DNA from: Gammaproteobacteria bacterium
GTDB lineage: Bacteria > Pseudomonadota > Gammaproteobacteria > Steroidobacterales > Steroidobacteraceae
Length of the DNA stretch: 64,000 bases
Direction of reading: 5' to 3'
Assembly (NCBI GenBank): GCA_003164785.1
Contig: PLUE01000062.1
Coordinates: 186,001-250,000, forward strand
A model generated the notes under the pieces. That model made no database searches and had not been told where the DNA came from. It worked only from the letters and a program-made list of their open reading frames with translations. Shown in pieces: positions 15,737 through 24,798 of this stretch (the stretch's first letter is position 1; every line of letters begins with the position of its first letter). The translations under genes were made by a program, and so were the position numbers.

Positions 15737-16543
15737 CTACTGAGTAGGGGTCGATTTGAGCGGCGGCACCGCCTTATGCGATTGCGGGGTCTGCGTTTGC
15801 GGTGGCGAGGGTCGATCCGCGGCGCTCGACTTCACGCCGAGCAGTTCCACGTCGAACGTCAGCAACGAGTCGGGCGGGATTCCCGGGGGCGGGCGCTCGC
15901 CGTAGGCAAGGTCGGGCGGTATGAACAACTGCCACTTGGCGCCCGGTTTCATGAGCGACAGCGCTTCCTGCCAGCCCTTGATGACGCCGTTGGCCTTGAA
16001 TGTGGCCGGTGTGCCGCGCGCGTAGGAGCTGTCGAACTCCGTGCCATCGAGCAGCTTGCCGCGATAGTTCACGGTCACGTCGTCCTCGGGAAGCACCGCG
16101 GCCGCCTTGAGGTTGCCCGGTATCAGCACCTTGTATTGCAGGCCCGATTCCGTGGTCTTGATGCCTTTTTCATGGCCGTTGCGCGCGAGGAACTCCTGGG
16201 CGGCCGCCTTGTTGCGCGCCGCGGCCGCGACCATGGTCGATTGCACGAATTCCATGATTTGTTTCCGCTCGGCGGCCGTGGCCTTCTTGCCATGCAAGCC
16301 CTCCTTGATGCCTTGCGCGATATCGTCGGGCGGGACTTGGTCCGTTATTCCGACGGAGTGCATTTGTTCGCCAAAGGTCAGTCCGAACAGGTAACCGACG
16401 TGCTCGCTGGACGTGTCGATCGGAGCGCTCGGGGCCGGGGTGAGCGGCGTGATCGGAGCGGGCGGAGGCGTCTGTGCGCCGGCAAGGGGGGCGGTCGCCA
16501 GTAATGCCACGAGTCCGCAGGTTTGTCGCAATGTGTGTTTCAT
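15737..16543 (-). CDS. Periplasmic FKBP-type peptidyl-prolyl isomerase (Mip/FkpA class)
   Basis: Read from the ATG at 16543, the product of 268 residues has a signal peptide (LVALLATAPLAGAQ), an N-terminal helical dimerisation domain (SEHVGYLFGLTFGEQM ... AQGIKEGLHGKKATA) and a C-terminal FKBP domain (VTVNYRGKLLDGTEFDSSY, GVIKGWQEALSLMKPGAKW, YGERPPPGIPPDSLLTFDVELL). This is the Mip/FkpA architecture, a periplasmic chaperone and prolyl isomerase. An upstream in-frame GTG (16552) would add three residues. The C-terminal 30 residues are proline-rich and unusual for the class. Confidence 0.93.
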   Translation of the reverse strand: MKHTLRQTCGLVALLATAPLAGAQTPPPAPITPLTPAPSAPIDTSSEHVGYLFGLTFGEQMHSVGITDQVPPDDIAQGIKEGLHGKKATAAERKQIMEFVQSTMVAAAARNKAAAQEFLARNGHEKGIKTTESGLQYKVLIPGNLKAAAVLPEDDVTVNYRGKLLDGTEFDSSYARGTPATFKANGVIKGWQEALSLMKPGAKWQLFIPPDLAYGERPPPGIPPDSLLTFDVELLGVKSSAADRPSPPQTQTPQSHKAVPPLKSTPTQ

Positions 16544-16586
16544 GGCGCGCACGATACGCCTCCCTATGTTGCAAATGCCAGCGTCG

Positions 16587-17024
16587 TCACACGCCGAGTG
16601 CGCCCATTCTCACGACCGCCATCGTCAACCGTGAGATGCACAGCAATTCAGCCGCCTCGTTCACGATCTCGATGGCCCAAACCTGGGTCCTGCCGCCGAG
16701 ATGGACCGGGCGAGCCGTGCCCGTGACCACGCCACGCCGCGCCGACCGCACGTGATTGGCGTTGATCTCCTGGCCCACGCAGACATATTGGGTGCGGTCG
16801 ACGCACATGTTGGCAGCCATGCTGCCCAGCGTCTCGGCCAGCACCACCGAAGCGCCGCCATGCAGCAGACCGTGGGGCTGCCGCGTCCGTTCGTCGACAG
16901 GCATGGTGCCGCACAGGAAATCATCGCCGATTTCGCTGAACAGGATGTGCAGGTGACCGATCAGCGTGTTGTCGCTGGCTGCGTTCAACGCGTCGAGCGT
17001 GTACGTGCTCTTCCAGATGCTCAC
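16587..17024 (-). CDS. Hotdog-fold thioesterase (PaaI/EntH/MenI-like)
   Basis: The 145-residue product, read from GTG 17024 (SIWKSTYTLDALNAAS), has the hotdog thioesterase pattern: GHLHILFSEIGDDFLCGTMPVDERTRQPHGLLHGGASVVLAETLGS, where the HGG and the nearby Glu are the active-site signature, and VGQEINANHVRSARRG. Family members hydrolyse aryl- or hydroxybenzoyl-CoA and -ACP thioesters; substrate is undetermined. The start falls 10 bases after argH, so it probably rides on the arginine operon transcript. A weak ribosome site makes the exact start uncertain. Confidence 0.85.
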   Translation of the reverse strand: MSIWKSTYTLDALNAASDNTLIGHLHILFSEIGDDFLCGTMPVDERTRQPHGLLHGGASVVLAETLGSMAANMCVDRTQYVCVGQEINANHVRSARRGVVTGTARPVHLGGRTQVWAIEIVNEAAELLCISRLTMAVVRMGALGV

Positions 17025-17034
17025 CGGCGTGGGT

Positions 17035-18225
17035 TCACTCAGGATTCTCCAGTTTGGCGCCGATGCGCCGGTAGGCCTCGCGGAAGGGAATGTTTTCCTG
17101 GGTGACCAGCGCATTCGCGTCCGCCGCCGCATGGATGGTCGGGTCGAGGCGGATCTTGTCCCGGTTGAAGCGCACACCCGCGAGTGCGCTCGGCAAAATG
17201 TCGAGTGTCTGCTGGCAGGAGTCGATGCCGCGAAACAACGGAGGTTTGATCAGCTGCAAATCGCGGTGATAGCCCGACGTGAGCTTTTGTGTGATGTTCA
17301 ACACTTCGTGGAGCGCGGCCTGTGCAACTGAACTGCGGCCCCGCATGAGCTCGAACACGTCAGGATTACGTTTCTGCGGCATGATGGACGAGCCCGTGGT
17401 AAATCCAGCGGGCAGGCTGACGAAGCCAAATTCCTGGGTGTAGAACAACATCAGGTCGGCGGCGAGCCTTCCCATGTCCTGCGTGAGCAGGGTGATCTCG
17501 AACAGGAGTTGGGCCTCGGCTTTGCCGCGCGACAACTGAACCGCAGTGACGGGCTCGTGGGTGACCGCGAACCCCAGGCTGCGTCGCGTCGATTCACGGC
17601 TCACGTCGAGATTCGGTGTGCCATAGCCGGCGGCGGAGCCGAGCGGATTCTTGGAAGCCCGGCGTTGGGTGAGCCGCAGGCCTTCGGCGTCGTCTCGAAT
17701 CTCGGCGGCGAAGCCGAGCGCCCATAGCGCCACCGTGCTCGGCATCGCCTGCTGCATGTGGGTGTAACCCGGCAGTTCGATCGCACCGTCGCGGGACGCC
17801 AATTCGTCGAGGGCGTCGGCCACCGCGACCGCTCCAGTGCTCAATGCCTGCGCGGCGTCGCGCAGGTACAGCCGCAGGGCTGCCAGTACCTGATCGTTTC
17901 GCGACCGGCCGGCATGCAGGCGCCCACCCGTGGCCCCGACGCGCGCCGTCAGCCGGTTCTCGATGGCCGTCTGGCAGTCCTCTTGGTCGAGCGTAATTCG
18001 CCACGAACCCTGCTCGTGCTCCGCGCCGATTTCCGTGAGCGCGTCGCGGATGGCGACGAGGTCGGGGCCGGACAACAAGCCTCGCTCCCCGAGCATCTCT
18101 GCATGCGCGATGGAGGCTCGCACGTCGTATTCGACCAGCCGTTCATCCAACAGGTAGTCGTCGCCGGCAGTGTAGGCCAGCACCCGTTCGTCGAGCGGTT
18201 TGCCCTTGTCCCAGAGCCGGGTCAT
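17035..18225 (-). CDS. argH: Argininosuccinate lyase
   Basis: ArgH splits argininosuccinate into arginine and fumarate, the last step of arginine synthesis. The fumarase/aspartase superfamily signature GSSIMPQKRNPD is intact, as are the N-terminal SRNDQVLAALRLYLRD and TYHMQ-type GYTHMQQAMP segments. At 396 residues it is shorter than the E. coli enzyme (457), because the sequence stops soon after NIPFREAYRRIGAKL, cutting the usual C-terminal helices. That may be normal for this lineage. It lies 31 bases after argB in the operon. Confidence 0.95.
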   Translation of the reverse strand: MTRLWDKGKPLDERVLAYTAGDDYLLDERLVEYDVRASIAHAEMLGERGLLSGPDLVAIRDALTEIGAEHEQGSWRITLDQEDCQTAIENRLTARVGATGGRLHAGRSRNDQVLAALRLYLRDAAQALSTGAVAVADALDELASRDGAIELPGYTHMQQAMPSTVALWALGFAAEIRDDAEGLRLTQRRASKNPLGSAAGYGTPNLDVSRESTRRSLGFAVTHEPVTAVQLSRGKAEAQLLFEITLLTQDMGRLAADLMLFYTQEFGFVSLPAGFTTGSSIMPQKRNPDVFELMRGRSSVAQAALHEVLNITQKLTSGYHRDLQLIKPPLFRGIDSCQQTLDILPSALAGVRFNRDKIRLDPTIHAAADANALVTQENIPFREAYRRIGAKLENPE

Positions 18226-18256
18226 GTGGATGCCTGCGTCATATGCCGGTCGTTGC

Positions 18257-19198
18257 TCAGGTTTGCGCAGCCGTTTGTTCTGCGGGGCTCAATGCCTTTA
18301 GATCGGCGACCACCAAGGTGCCGGTGCCTTCGTTCGTGAAAATCTCGGCCAGCAAGCTGTCCGATGATTTGTAGGTAATGACATGCACGCGTCGGACCCC
18401 GCCGCGGATGGCATTTTCGATCGCGGTTGCCTTCGGCAGCATCCCATCTTTCAGCAGACCACGATCGCGCAGGCGCTTCAATCCGTTGATATCCGTATAG
18501 GAAACCACGGTGCTCGGGTCGTCCACGTTCTCGAGGATGCCGGGCGCGCCGGTGCACAACACCAGCTTCTCCGCGGACAGCGCACCACCAATGGCGGCTG
18601 CGACGGTATCGGCGTTGATGTTGAGCAACACGCCGTTGGAGTCTGCCGACAACGGACTGACCACCGGCATCAGGCCGTTTTCCAGGAGTTTCTCCAGCAC
18701 GCCGGCGTTCACCGACTCGATGTCGCCGACGAAGCCGTAATCGATGGTTTCCGCCGAACCTTCCGCGACAGGAACCGGGGCGCGGCGGTGCGCTCGGACC
18801 AAGCCTGCATCCACGCCGGACAGGCCGATGGCCTCGATCCCCAGTTCGCGGCAGATCGCGAGAATCCGGGTGTTGATGAGGCCGTTCAGGACCATGGACG
18901 TCACGTCGATCGACTTCTGGTCTGTGACGCGGCGCCCGTTCACGAATTTTGTCTCAATGCCCAGAGTCTTTTGCATGCTGTCGAGCTGCGGGCCGCCGCC
19001 GTGCACCAGCACGGTCTTGATGCCGACCTGATGGAGGATTGCGACCTGCTCGATCAGCGCGCGAGTGGAAATCTCATCGCTGAAGACCTCGCCACCCGCC
19101 TTGATGACGAATACTTTGTTCTTGTACATGCGGATGTAGGGCGCCGCGCTCATCAGTGCGAGCACGGCTACGGAAGGGTCAGGTCGACTATTGATCAT
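18257..19198 (-). CDS. argB: Acetylglutamate kinase (no acetyltransferase domain)
   Basis: ArgB phosphorylates N-acylated glutamate. The 313-residue product has the amino-acid kinase core: VFVIKAGGEVF, LVHGGGPQLDSMQ, NINADTVAAAIGGAL, and GMLPKATAIENAI. The ATG at 19198 is supported by GGAG 10 bases upstream. Unlike the fused synthase-kinase of Xanthomonas it lacks a C-terminal GNAT acetyltransferase domain, and no argA or argJ is in the operon, so the first acylation step must be encoded elsewhere or by an unrecognised gene. Confidence 0.95.
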   Translation of the reverse strand: MINSRPDPSVAVLALMSAAPYIRMYKNKVFVIKAGGEVFSDEISTRALIEQVAILHQVGIKTVLVHGGGPQLDSMQKTLGIETKFVNGRRVTDQKSIDVTSMVLNGLINTRILAICRELGIEAIGLSGVDAGLVRAHRRAPVPVAEGSAETIDYGFVGDIESVNAGVLEKLLENGLMPVVSPLSADSNGVLLNINADTVAAAIGGALSAEKLVLCTGAPGILENVDDPSTVVSYTDINGLKRLRDRGLLKDGMLPKATAIENAIRGGVRRVHVITYKSSDSLLAEIFTNEGTGTLVVADLKALSPAEQTAAQT

Positions 19199-19220
19199 GA
19201 AAATACTCCGAGGGCAGCCG

Positions 19221-20216
19221 TCAGGACAGCATCCGGTGCAGAACGGCCATCTGCACCGCCAAACGATTGAAAGCCTCGCGCTTGACGACAGCGCGCGGAC
19301 CATCCAGAACTTCATCGGCGACCGCGACGTTGCGGCGCACCGGCAGACAATGCATGAGTTTCGCGTCGGGCAGCGCGCCCGCGAACCAGCGTTCGTTGAC
19401 GCACCAATCCACGAGATCCGCCCTCAGGCGGCCGTCGGCCTCGGCGTCGCCATAGTGCTGCGGGCTGCCCCATTCCTTGGCGTAGAGAACGTTGGCGCCG
19501 GCCAGGGCCGAGACGCGGTCGGACGTCTCGCTGACGGAGCCGCCCGAGGCGGCGGCGGCCAGGCGCGCCTTGGCCATGATTTCCGGCGGCAGGGCGAACC
19601 CTTCGGGCCGCGCGACCACGACTTCCATGCCGCGCATGGCGGCCATGTGCAGAGTGGCGGACGGAACGGCCAACGGCAGCATCTTCGGGTGGTAGACCCA
19701 ACTGAGCACGAACTTTGCGCGCTTCGGTATCCGCAGTTCATCCATGGTGCGCCAATCGGCGAGCGCCTGGCATGGATGGTTCATCGCCGATTCCATGTTG
19801 ATCAGCGGCTTGTCGCACAACCGGTCGATCATGCCGAACAGCGTCTCGTTGAGGTCGTTCTGCAGGTTCTTGCCATCGGCGAAGGCGCGTACGCCCAACG
19901 CGTCACAATAGGACGCCAGCACGGGTATGCCCTCGCGGACGTGTTCGGCCGCGGCGCCGTTCATGACGGCATTCAACCGGGTTTCGAGCTGCCAGGTGCC
20001 CTGGCCCGGCGTGATGACGAAGGAGTCGCCGCCGAGCCGGGACATTCCGACCTGGAAGGACGCCAGCGTGCGCAAGGAGGGGTTGAAGAACACCAAGCCC
20101 AAGATTTTGCCCACCAGCGCATGCGGTTGCGGGTGATCCTGCAGCGATTGGGCGAGGGCGAGCAGGTCGAGAACCTGCTCGCGGCTGAAATCGGCGAGGT
20201 CCAGGAAGCGGTTCAT
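19221..20216 (-). CDS. argF': N-acyl-L-ornithine carbamoyltransferase (ArgF' type; possibly succinylornithine-specific)
   Basis: The 331-residue product belongs to the transcarbamylases that act on acylated ornithine: FFNPSLRTLASF (carbamoyl-phosphate loop, instead of the STRT form of ordinary OTCase), INMESAMNHPCQ, VLSWVYHPK, and MHCLPVRRNVAVADEVLD. The residue that decides acetyl versus succinyl in characterised enzymes (Glu92 in Xanthomonas, Pro90 in Bacteroides) is Ala90 here, in GAAAEH. The QGTWQLE segment and RPEGFALPPE also look closer to the Bacteroides enzyme, from memory. Its ATG overlaps the argD stop. The pathway therefore uses acylated intermediates through carbamoylation. Confidence 0.9.
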   Translation of the reverse strand: MNRFLDLADFSREQVLDLLALAQSLQDHPQPHALVGKILGLVFFNPSLRTLASFQVGMSRLGGDSFVITPGQGTWQLETRLNAVMNGAAAEHVREGIPVLASYCDALGVRAFADGKNLQNDLNETLFGMIDRLCDKPLINMESAMNHPCQALADWRTMDELRIPKRAKFVLSWVYHPKMLPLAVPSATLHMAAMRGMEVVVARPEGFALPPEIMAKARLAAAASGGSVSETSDRVSALAGANVLYAKEWGSPQHYGDAEADGRLRADLVDWCVNERWFAGALPDAKLMHCLPVRRNVAVADEVLDGPRAVVKREAFNRLAVQMAVLHRMLS

Positions 20217-21388
20217 GCCGGAATCTGCGCCAGGGCGTCGCGCAATTGATCGACATGGCCTTCATTCAAGATGTAGGCCGGCAGCAGGCGCAGCACGTAG
20301 GGGTCGCCGCTGGTGCCGGTGAGAATGTTCTTCTCCAGCAATGCAGCCTGCACTTCCCTGGCGGGTCGGGAGGTTTTCAAGCCAAGCAAGAAACCTGCAC
20401 CCTGAGTGCCGGTCACGGGTCCGATGACGCAGTTCGAGCGGATATAGGTGGACACCAGGCGCACGTTCGCCAGCAGGGATTCGGATTCGATGGTGTCGAT
20501 GACGGCTTCGGCCACCGCACACGCCATGGGGCCGCCGCCGAAGGTGGTGCCCATGTCGTCGTACTTGATCTGCGCGGCGATGCGTCTCGACAGCAACAGC
20601 GCGGAAACGGGAAAACCGTTGCCCAGAGCCTTGGCCGAGGTGATCATGTCGGGCGTCACGCCGTAATAATTGGCCGCGAAGGGAGCACCCGTGCGCCCCA
20701 TGCCGCATTGGACCTCGTCGAAAATAAGCACGGCGCCGACATCGTCGCATCGTTGCCGGAGCGCCTGCAGCATGGGTTTGCCCACGTCGAAGGCGCCACC
20801 CAACCCCTGCACCGGTTCCACGATGACGGCCGCGGTGTCGCGATCGATGAATCGGTCCACATCCTCGGGCTTGTCCCGGGGGGTAAAGCTCACGTCAAAG
20901 GGAGTTCGAGGAAAGCCGTACCATTTTTCGAGTGCGCCCCATGTGACCGCGCCGGCGGCCGCGGTCCGGCCGTGCCAGCCCTGTTCCAGCGCCACCGCCT
21001 TGGTGCGGCCCGTGACCTTGAACGCCATCTTCAAGGCGTTCTCATTGGCCTCGGCGCCGCTGTTGATCCAGAACACGGTATCCAACCCAAGTCCCACGAA
21101 TTTGCTGAGCCGCGCCGCAGCTCGCTCACGAATGGCCATCGGCAGGGCGTTGGTTTGAAAGGCCATCTGTCGAGCTTGGCGCTCCAGCGCAGCGAGCCAG
21201 CGCGGGTGTCCATAGCCCAACCCCGCCACCGCATGGCCGCCATAAAAATCCAATATCTTGCGGCCGTCGCGCGCATGCAGCCAGACGCCGTCGCCGTGGG
21301 CGACTTCGATCGGATATTGCGCGAAGACCTGCGCGAGATGGCTCTTCAGAGCCTGCGCGGTCGGAGTCACTGTCGGTGTTGCTGCCAT
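20213..21388 (-). CDS. argD: Acetylornithine (acylornithine) aminotransferase
   Basis: A PLP class-III aminotransferase of 391 residues, read from the ATG at 21388 with AGGA upstream. Features are NSGAEANENALKMAF, the aspartate in LIFDEVQCGMGRTG, and the PLP lysine in ITSAKALGNGFPV. ArgD converts N-acylglutamate semialdehyde to N-acylornithine, the substrate of ArgF'. A FYGGHAVAGLGYGHP segment near residue 55 is typical. Its stop overlaps the argF' start in ATGA form. Confidence 0.95.
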   Translation of the reverse strand: MAATPTVTPTAQALKSHLAQVFAQYPIEVAHGDGVWLHARDGRKILDFYGGHAVAGLGYGHPRWLAALERQARQMAFQTNALPMAIRERAAARLSKFVGLGLDTVFWINSGAEANENALKMAFKVTGRTKAVALEQGWHGRTAAAGAVTWGALEKWYGFPRTPFDVSFTPRDKPEDVDRFIDRDTAAVIVEPVQGLGGAFDVGKPMLQALRQRCDDVGAVLIFDEVQCGMGRTGAPFAANYYGVTPDMITSAKALGNGFPVSALLLSRRIAAQIKYDDMGTTFGGGPMACAVAEAVIDTIESESLLANVRLVSTYIRSNCVIGPVTGTQGAGFLLGLKTSRPAREVQAALLEKNILTGTSGDPYVLRLLPAYILNEGHVDQLRDALAQIPA

Positions 21389-21405
21389 CACTTTCCTGTC
21401 CGTTC

Positions 21406-22467
21406 TCAAGTCCAGCCGGGTGCCGGGGCGGATAGCCCCAGGCTTTCATCGAAGCCCAGTAATCGGTTCATCCACTGCACACCCCCGCCCGCGGCTCCCT
21501 TGTTCAGGTTGTCGAGCACCGACATGACGGCAATGGACGCACCATTGGTCACCGCACTCAAATTTGCGTAGTTGCTGGTGGCGACGTCCTTTACCCGCGG
21601 CGCGGTATCCAGAATCCGGACGAAGGGGCAGTTCAAGTAATACGTCGTCAGCGCCTCGACTGCCTGAGACGTGCTCATGTGCTTTTGCAGGCTGGCTTGC
21701 ACGGTGACGTGGATGCCGCGCGCAAAAGGCCCGGAATGCGGCACGAAATTGAACTGCGCCTCCACACCGGTGGCCAGCTTCGCGCAGGCGGCGATTTCGG
21801 GCACATGCCGATGGCTCAGCGCACCGTAGCTGTACAGGTCGCTGTGCCGTTGAGGGTGGTGCGTCGCCTCGCTGGGTCTTCGCCCCGAGCCGGTGCTGCC
21901 GGTGATGCCGGTGACGAACAGTCGCGTGTCGGTCAGACCCAGCGCCAGCAGCGGCACGCTGGCCAGAAGCGTGGCCGTCGCAAAACATCCCGGATGGGAG
22001 ACATGCGGGGTCGGCGACGTGGCGAGATGCTCGGGCACCGCACAGGTGAAATCCCGGATGCGGTCGGGCGCACCGTGAGCGTGCTTGTACACCGACTCGT
22101 ATGCCGCGGCGCTCGAATACCGAAAATCGGCCGAAATGTCGACGCAGTGGATCTTGGTGCCGGCGGACTCGGCGGCTTTGAGCAGCCGATCGATGATGGC
22201 GGCGGCCACGCCGTGCGGCGCGGCGGAAAAGAGCGCGCAGCGCGGCGTGCCGCGGATCAAGATCTCGAGGTCGTCGAGCGCACTGAATTTCAGATCGGGA
22301 TAGGTGCTGCGCAAGTGCGGGAATGCGGCCGCAACCGGGGTGCCGGGCTGGCTGTCGGACAAGATTCCCCTGACCTCGAGCAGCGGGTGGCCCGCGATCA
22401 AACGCAGCAACTCACCGGCCACGTAGCCGGTGCCGCCCAGCAGGATGGCGGGCGTTCGCTCGCTCAC
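21406..22467 (-). CDS. argC: N-acetyl-gamma-glutamyl-phosphate reductase
   Basis: ArgC reduces acylglutamyl phosphate to the semialdehyde with NADPH. The 353-residue product has GGTGYVAGELLRLIAGHP (nucleotide binding), the catalytic cysteine in VSHPGCFATATLLA, and FNFVPHSGPFARGIHVTV. Translation starts at GTG, overlapping the stop of the upstream P-loop gene (GTGA), and the gene ends 17 bases before argD. Confidence 0.95.
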   Translation of the reverse strand: MSERTPAILLGGTGYVAGELLRLIAGHPLLEVRGILSDSQPGTPVAAAFPHLRSTYPDLKFSALDDLEILIRGTPRCALFSAAPHGVAAAIIDRLLKAAESAGTKIHCVDISADFRYSSAAAYESVYKHAHGAPDRIRDFTCAVPEHLATSPTPHVSHPGCFATATLLASVPLLALGLTDTRLFVTGITGSTGSGRRPSEATHHPQRHSDLYSYGALSHRHVPEIAACAKLATGVEAQFNFVPHSGPFARGIHVTVQASLQKHMSTSQAVEALTTYYLNCPFVRILDTAPRVKDVATSNYANLSAVTNGASIAVMSVLDNLNKGAAGGGVQWMNRLLGFDESLGLSAPAPGWT

Positions 22468-23552
22468 GCGCCGACTGCCTTGGCTTCACCGGGGTTGGGC
22501 AGCCCTAGCTTGGCGATCAGGAAGTCGCCCAGATCCGCCGGGTTGCTGATGGCATTGAATGCCTCGACCTTCAGTTGGTCGCGAATCATGTCGACGCCCA
22601 CTTGGTTGTCGGTTGCCGGCCCGGTGACCGCTGCCGGCTCGATGCCGAAGCGCTCCCGTAAAATCTTGATGCCGCCCCAGGCGGCAACCGGGTCGTTGGC
22701 CGACAGGACCACCGCCGTGAGCGCCTCTTTGATGGCAGGGTCGGCCAAAATCGACTGGACGCCGTAGGTGCCCAACAGGCCGTCGCCGAGTTCGAACACG
22801 ATCACGTCGGGCTTGCCGCTGGCCATTTCGGTCAACATGGAGCGTGTCAGGGCGGGACCGCATTTCTCGGTCGTGGTCACGATCCCGAAGTCGGTGAAAA
22901 TCATGGTGCGCCGGGCCCCCGAATCCTCGAACGCCAAGATATCGCGCCGCAGTGAGACGCCCGTGGCTTTGAAAGCATCCACGACGAGGCCCCGATGACG
23001 CATGCGCGCGATGATCGCGGATGCCGCCGCGGTCTTGCCGGCTTCCATGCAGGTGCCGGCGAGGGCCACCACGGGGACGCCGCGCATGACCAGCGGCGCG
23101 TCGTAATCGAGCGCCTTGTAACCGACCCGCGCGGGCACGCCAATACGTTCCCCAAGGTAAGGAAAGGTGAGCACGGTTCCCAGGACCTTGCAGTCGAACG
23201 GTTTGCCCTTGTCCTGCGTGGCGGAATCGCAGATCCCGAGCACGCCGCCGATATTGAGCATCTGAACCACATCGCCGGGCTTCAGCGACTCTGGAATGTG
23301 ACCGGAATAGCCGAACAGCGCCTTGCGATGCCCCAGTGCGCCCACCACGATGTCGCCGCGGGACACCTTGGCCATGCGGCCGCTGGTAAGCTCCAACGTG
23401 TTGTAATTTGCCTTGCTGTTGAGGATTTCGACCACCAACACCACCCCTTCCTCGCAGGGAATCTCCGGTGCGATGCGGATTTCATGCGACAAACCGCATG
23501 CCTGGGTGATCGACGCGATCTTGTGGACGACGACCGTGCGCATGGTGCTCAT
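22464..23552 (-). CDS. Unknown P-loop NTPase embedded in the arginine operon
   Basis: The 362-residue product is not recognised as any standard arginine enzyme. The first 150 residues are beta-rich (VVLVVEILNSKANYN, SRGDIVVGALGHRKALFGYSG, KPGDVVQMLNIGGVLG). A Walker A-like motif GTCMEAGKT follows at 166-174, then VDAFKATGVSLRRDI and VIVFELGDGLLG, in the style of dethiobiotin-synthetase/MobB-like or DUF1611-like P-loop enzymes that cap a carboxylate or activate a small molecule. AGGAG lies 10 bases before the ATG, which overlaps the argG stop; its own stop overlaps argC. Tight coupling on both sides implies a role in arginine synthesis or its control. Confidence 0.7.
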   Translation of the reverse strand: MSTMRTVVVHKIASITQACGLSHEIRIAPEIPCEEGVVLVVEILNSKANYNTLELTSGRMAKVSRGDIVVGALGHRKALFGYSGHIPESLKPGDVVQMLNIGGVLGICDSATQDKGKPFDCKVLGTVLTFPYLGERIGVPARVGYKALDYDAPLVMRGVPVVALAGTCMEAGKTAAASAIIARMRHRGLVVDAFKATGVSLRRDILAFEDSGARRTMIFTDFGIVTTTEKCGPALTRSMLTEMASGKPDVIVFELGDGLLGTYGVQSILADPAIKEALTAVVLSANDPVAAWGGIKILRERFGIEPAAVTGPATDNQVGVDMIRDQLKVEAFNAISNPADLGDFLIAKLGLPNPGEAKAVGA

Positions 23553-24793
23553 GATTGTTTTGCTCCTGCTGAGCCTTGTGAGCCCGCGCGTTTGTAGAAG
23601 ATTCCCGTCAGGGCCAACATTTTCGAGTAGCCCAGGGCATCGGTGGGGGTCCACTCGCCGGCGGCTTCGCCATACACACCCTTGGAGGCCGCCATGAGCG
23701 AATACGGTGACGTCACTCCCTCGATGAAGGCGGAGCCGGGCCGGAACAGAACGTGCACATCGCCCGTGACACGCGCCTGCGACGAGGCCAGCAGGGCTTC
23801 GATGTCGCGGCAGACGGGGTCCAGATGCTGTCCCTCATGAACCATGTCGCCGTAGGGTTGCGCCACGGTTTCCTTGATGCGCGCCTGCTTGCCGGTCAAC
23901 ACCAACTTTTCGAGTTCCCGGTGCGCGGTCAGCAGGACATCCGCGGCGGGAGCCTCGAATGCCACGCGGCCCTTCGTCCCGATCACGGTGTCGCCCAAAT
24001 GAATGCCGCGGCCGATGCCGAATGGTCCGGCCAAAGCCTCGAGCTGTTCGATGATCGACACGGCCGTGCTCCTGACGCCGTCGAGGCTCACCGGAATGCC
24101 CTTCTCGAAACCAACGGTGTGCCGTTCCGGTGCCCTCGGGTTGGAGAAGGCGTCCTTCGACAGCACCCAGGCATCGTCGGGAATGCTGCCGGCCGACGTC
24201 AGCGTCTCCTTGCCGCCGATCGAGACGCCCCACAAGCCGCGATTGACCGAGTATGCCCCGCCAAACGGGGGTATCGGGAGTTTGTGCTCCTGAAGATACT
24301 TGAGCTGCTCAGGGCGTTGAAAGGCGCGGTCTCGCACCGGTGCGATGATCTCGAGATCCGGAGCGAGTGTGCGCAGCGCCACTTCGAAACGAACCTGGTC
24401 GTTGCCCGCGGCCGTGCAGCCGTGGGCGACCATGGTGGTCTTCAACGTCAGCGCCATCTGCGCGATGGTCTGGGCCTGCAGGACGCGCTCGGCTCCGACG
24501 CACAGCGGATAGAGTCCGCCCCTGCGGATATTCCCCATGATGAGATACTTGAGCACCTGCTCGAAATACGCGGTCCGGGCGTCGATCAAGTGGTGTTCGA
24601 TGGCGCCGAGCAGCGCGGAGCGCTCGGCTAGGCTGCGCGCAGCCGCGGCATCGATGCCGCCGGTGTCCACGGTCACGGTGATGACCGGTCGATTATAAGT
24701 GTCCTTCAGCCAGGGGACGCAGAACGAGGTGTCCAATCCGCCGGAAAAAGCCAAAAGAATGGGCTGGCCGCCCTTGAGGGTAGTCGATGTCAT
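23549..24793 (-). CDS. argG: Argininosuccinate synthase
   Basis: ArgG joins citrulline (or, with ArgF', the deacylated product) and aspartate using ATP. The 414-residue product has the N-type ATP-pyrophosphatase loop LAFSGGLDTSFCV, HGCTAAGNDQVRFE and SVNRGLWGVSIGGKE. The conserved Asp and Arg residues of the citrulline site follow. It is the second gene of the operon, 5 bases after argR, and overlaps the unknown P-loop gene. Confidence 0.97.
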   Translation of the reverse strand: MTSTTLKGGQPILLAFSGGLDTSFCVPWLKDTYNRPVITVTVDTGGIDAAAARSLAERSALLGAIEHHLIDARTAYFEQVLKYLIMGNIRRGGLYPLCVGAERVLQAQTIAQMALTLKTTMVAHGCTAAGNDQVRFEVALRTLAPDLEIIAPVRDRAFQRPEQLKYLQEHKLPIPPFGGAYSVNRGLWGVSIGGKETLTSAGSIPDDAWVLSKDAFSNPRAPERHTVGFEKGIPVSLDGVRSTAVSIIEQLEALAGPFGIGRGIHLGDTVIGTKGRVAFEAPAADVLLTAHRELEKLVLTGKQARIKETVAQPYGDMVHEGQHLDPVCRDIEALLASSQARVTGDVHVLFRPGSAFIEGVTSPYSLMAASKGVYGEAAGEWTPTDALGYSKMLALTGIFYKRAGSQGSAGAKQS

Positions 24794-24798
24794 AGGAA

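Noticed and set aside
20246..21571. 441-codon plus-strand frame opposite argD and argC
   Set aside because: Antisense to two conserved arginine genes; no plausible start or domain.
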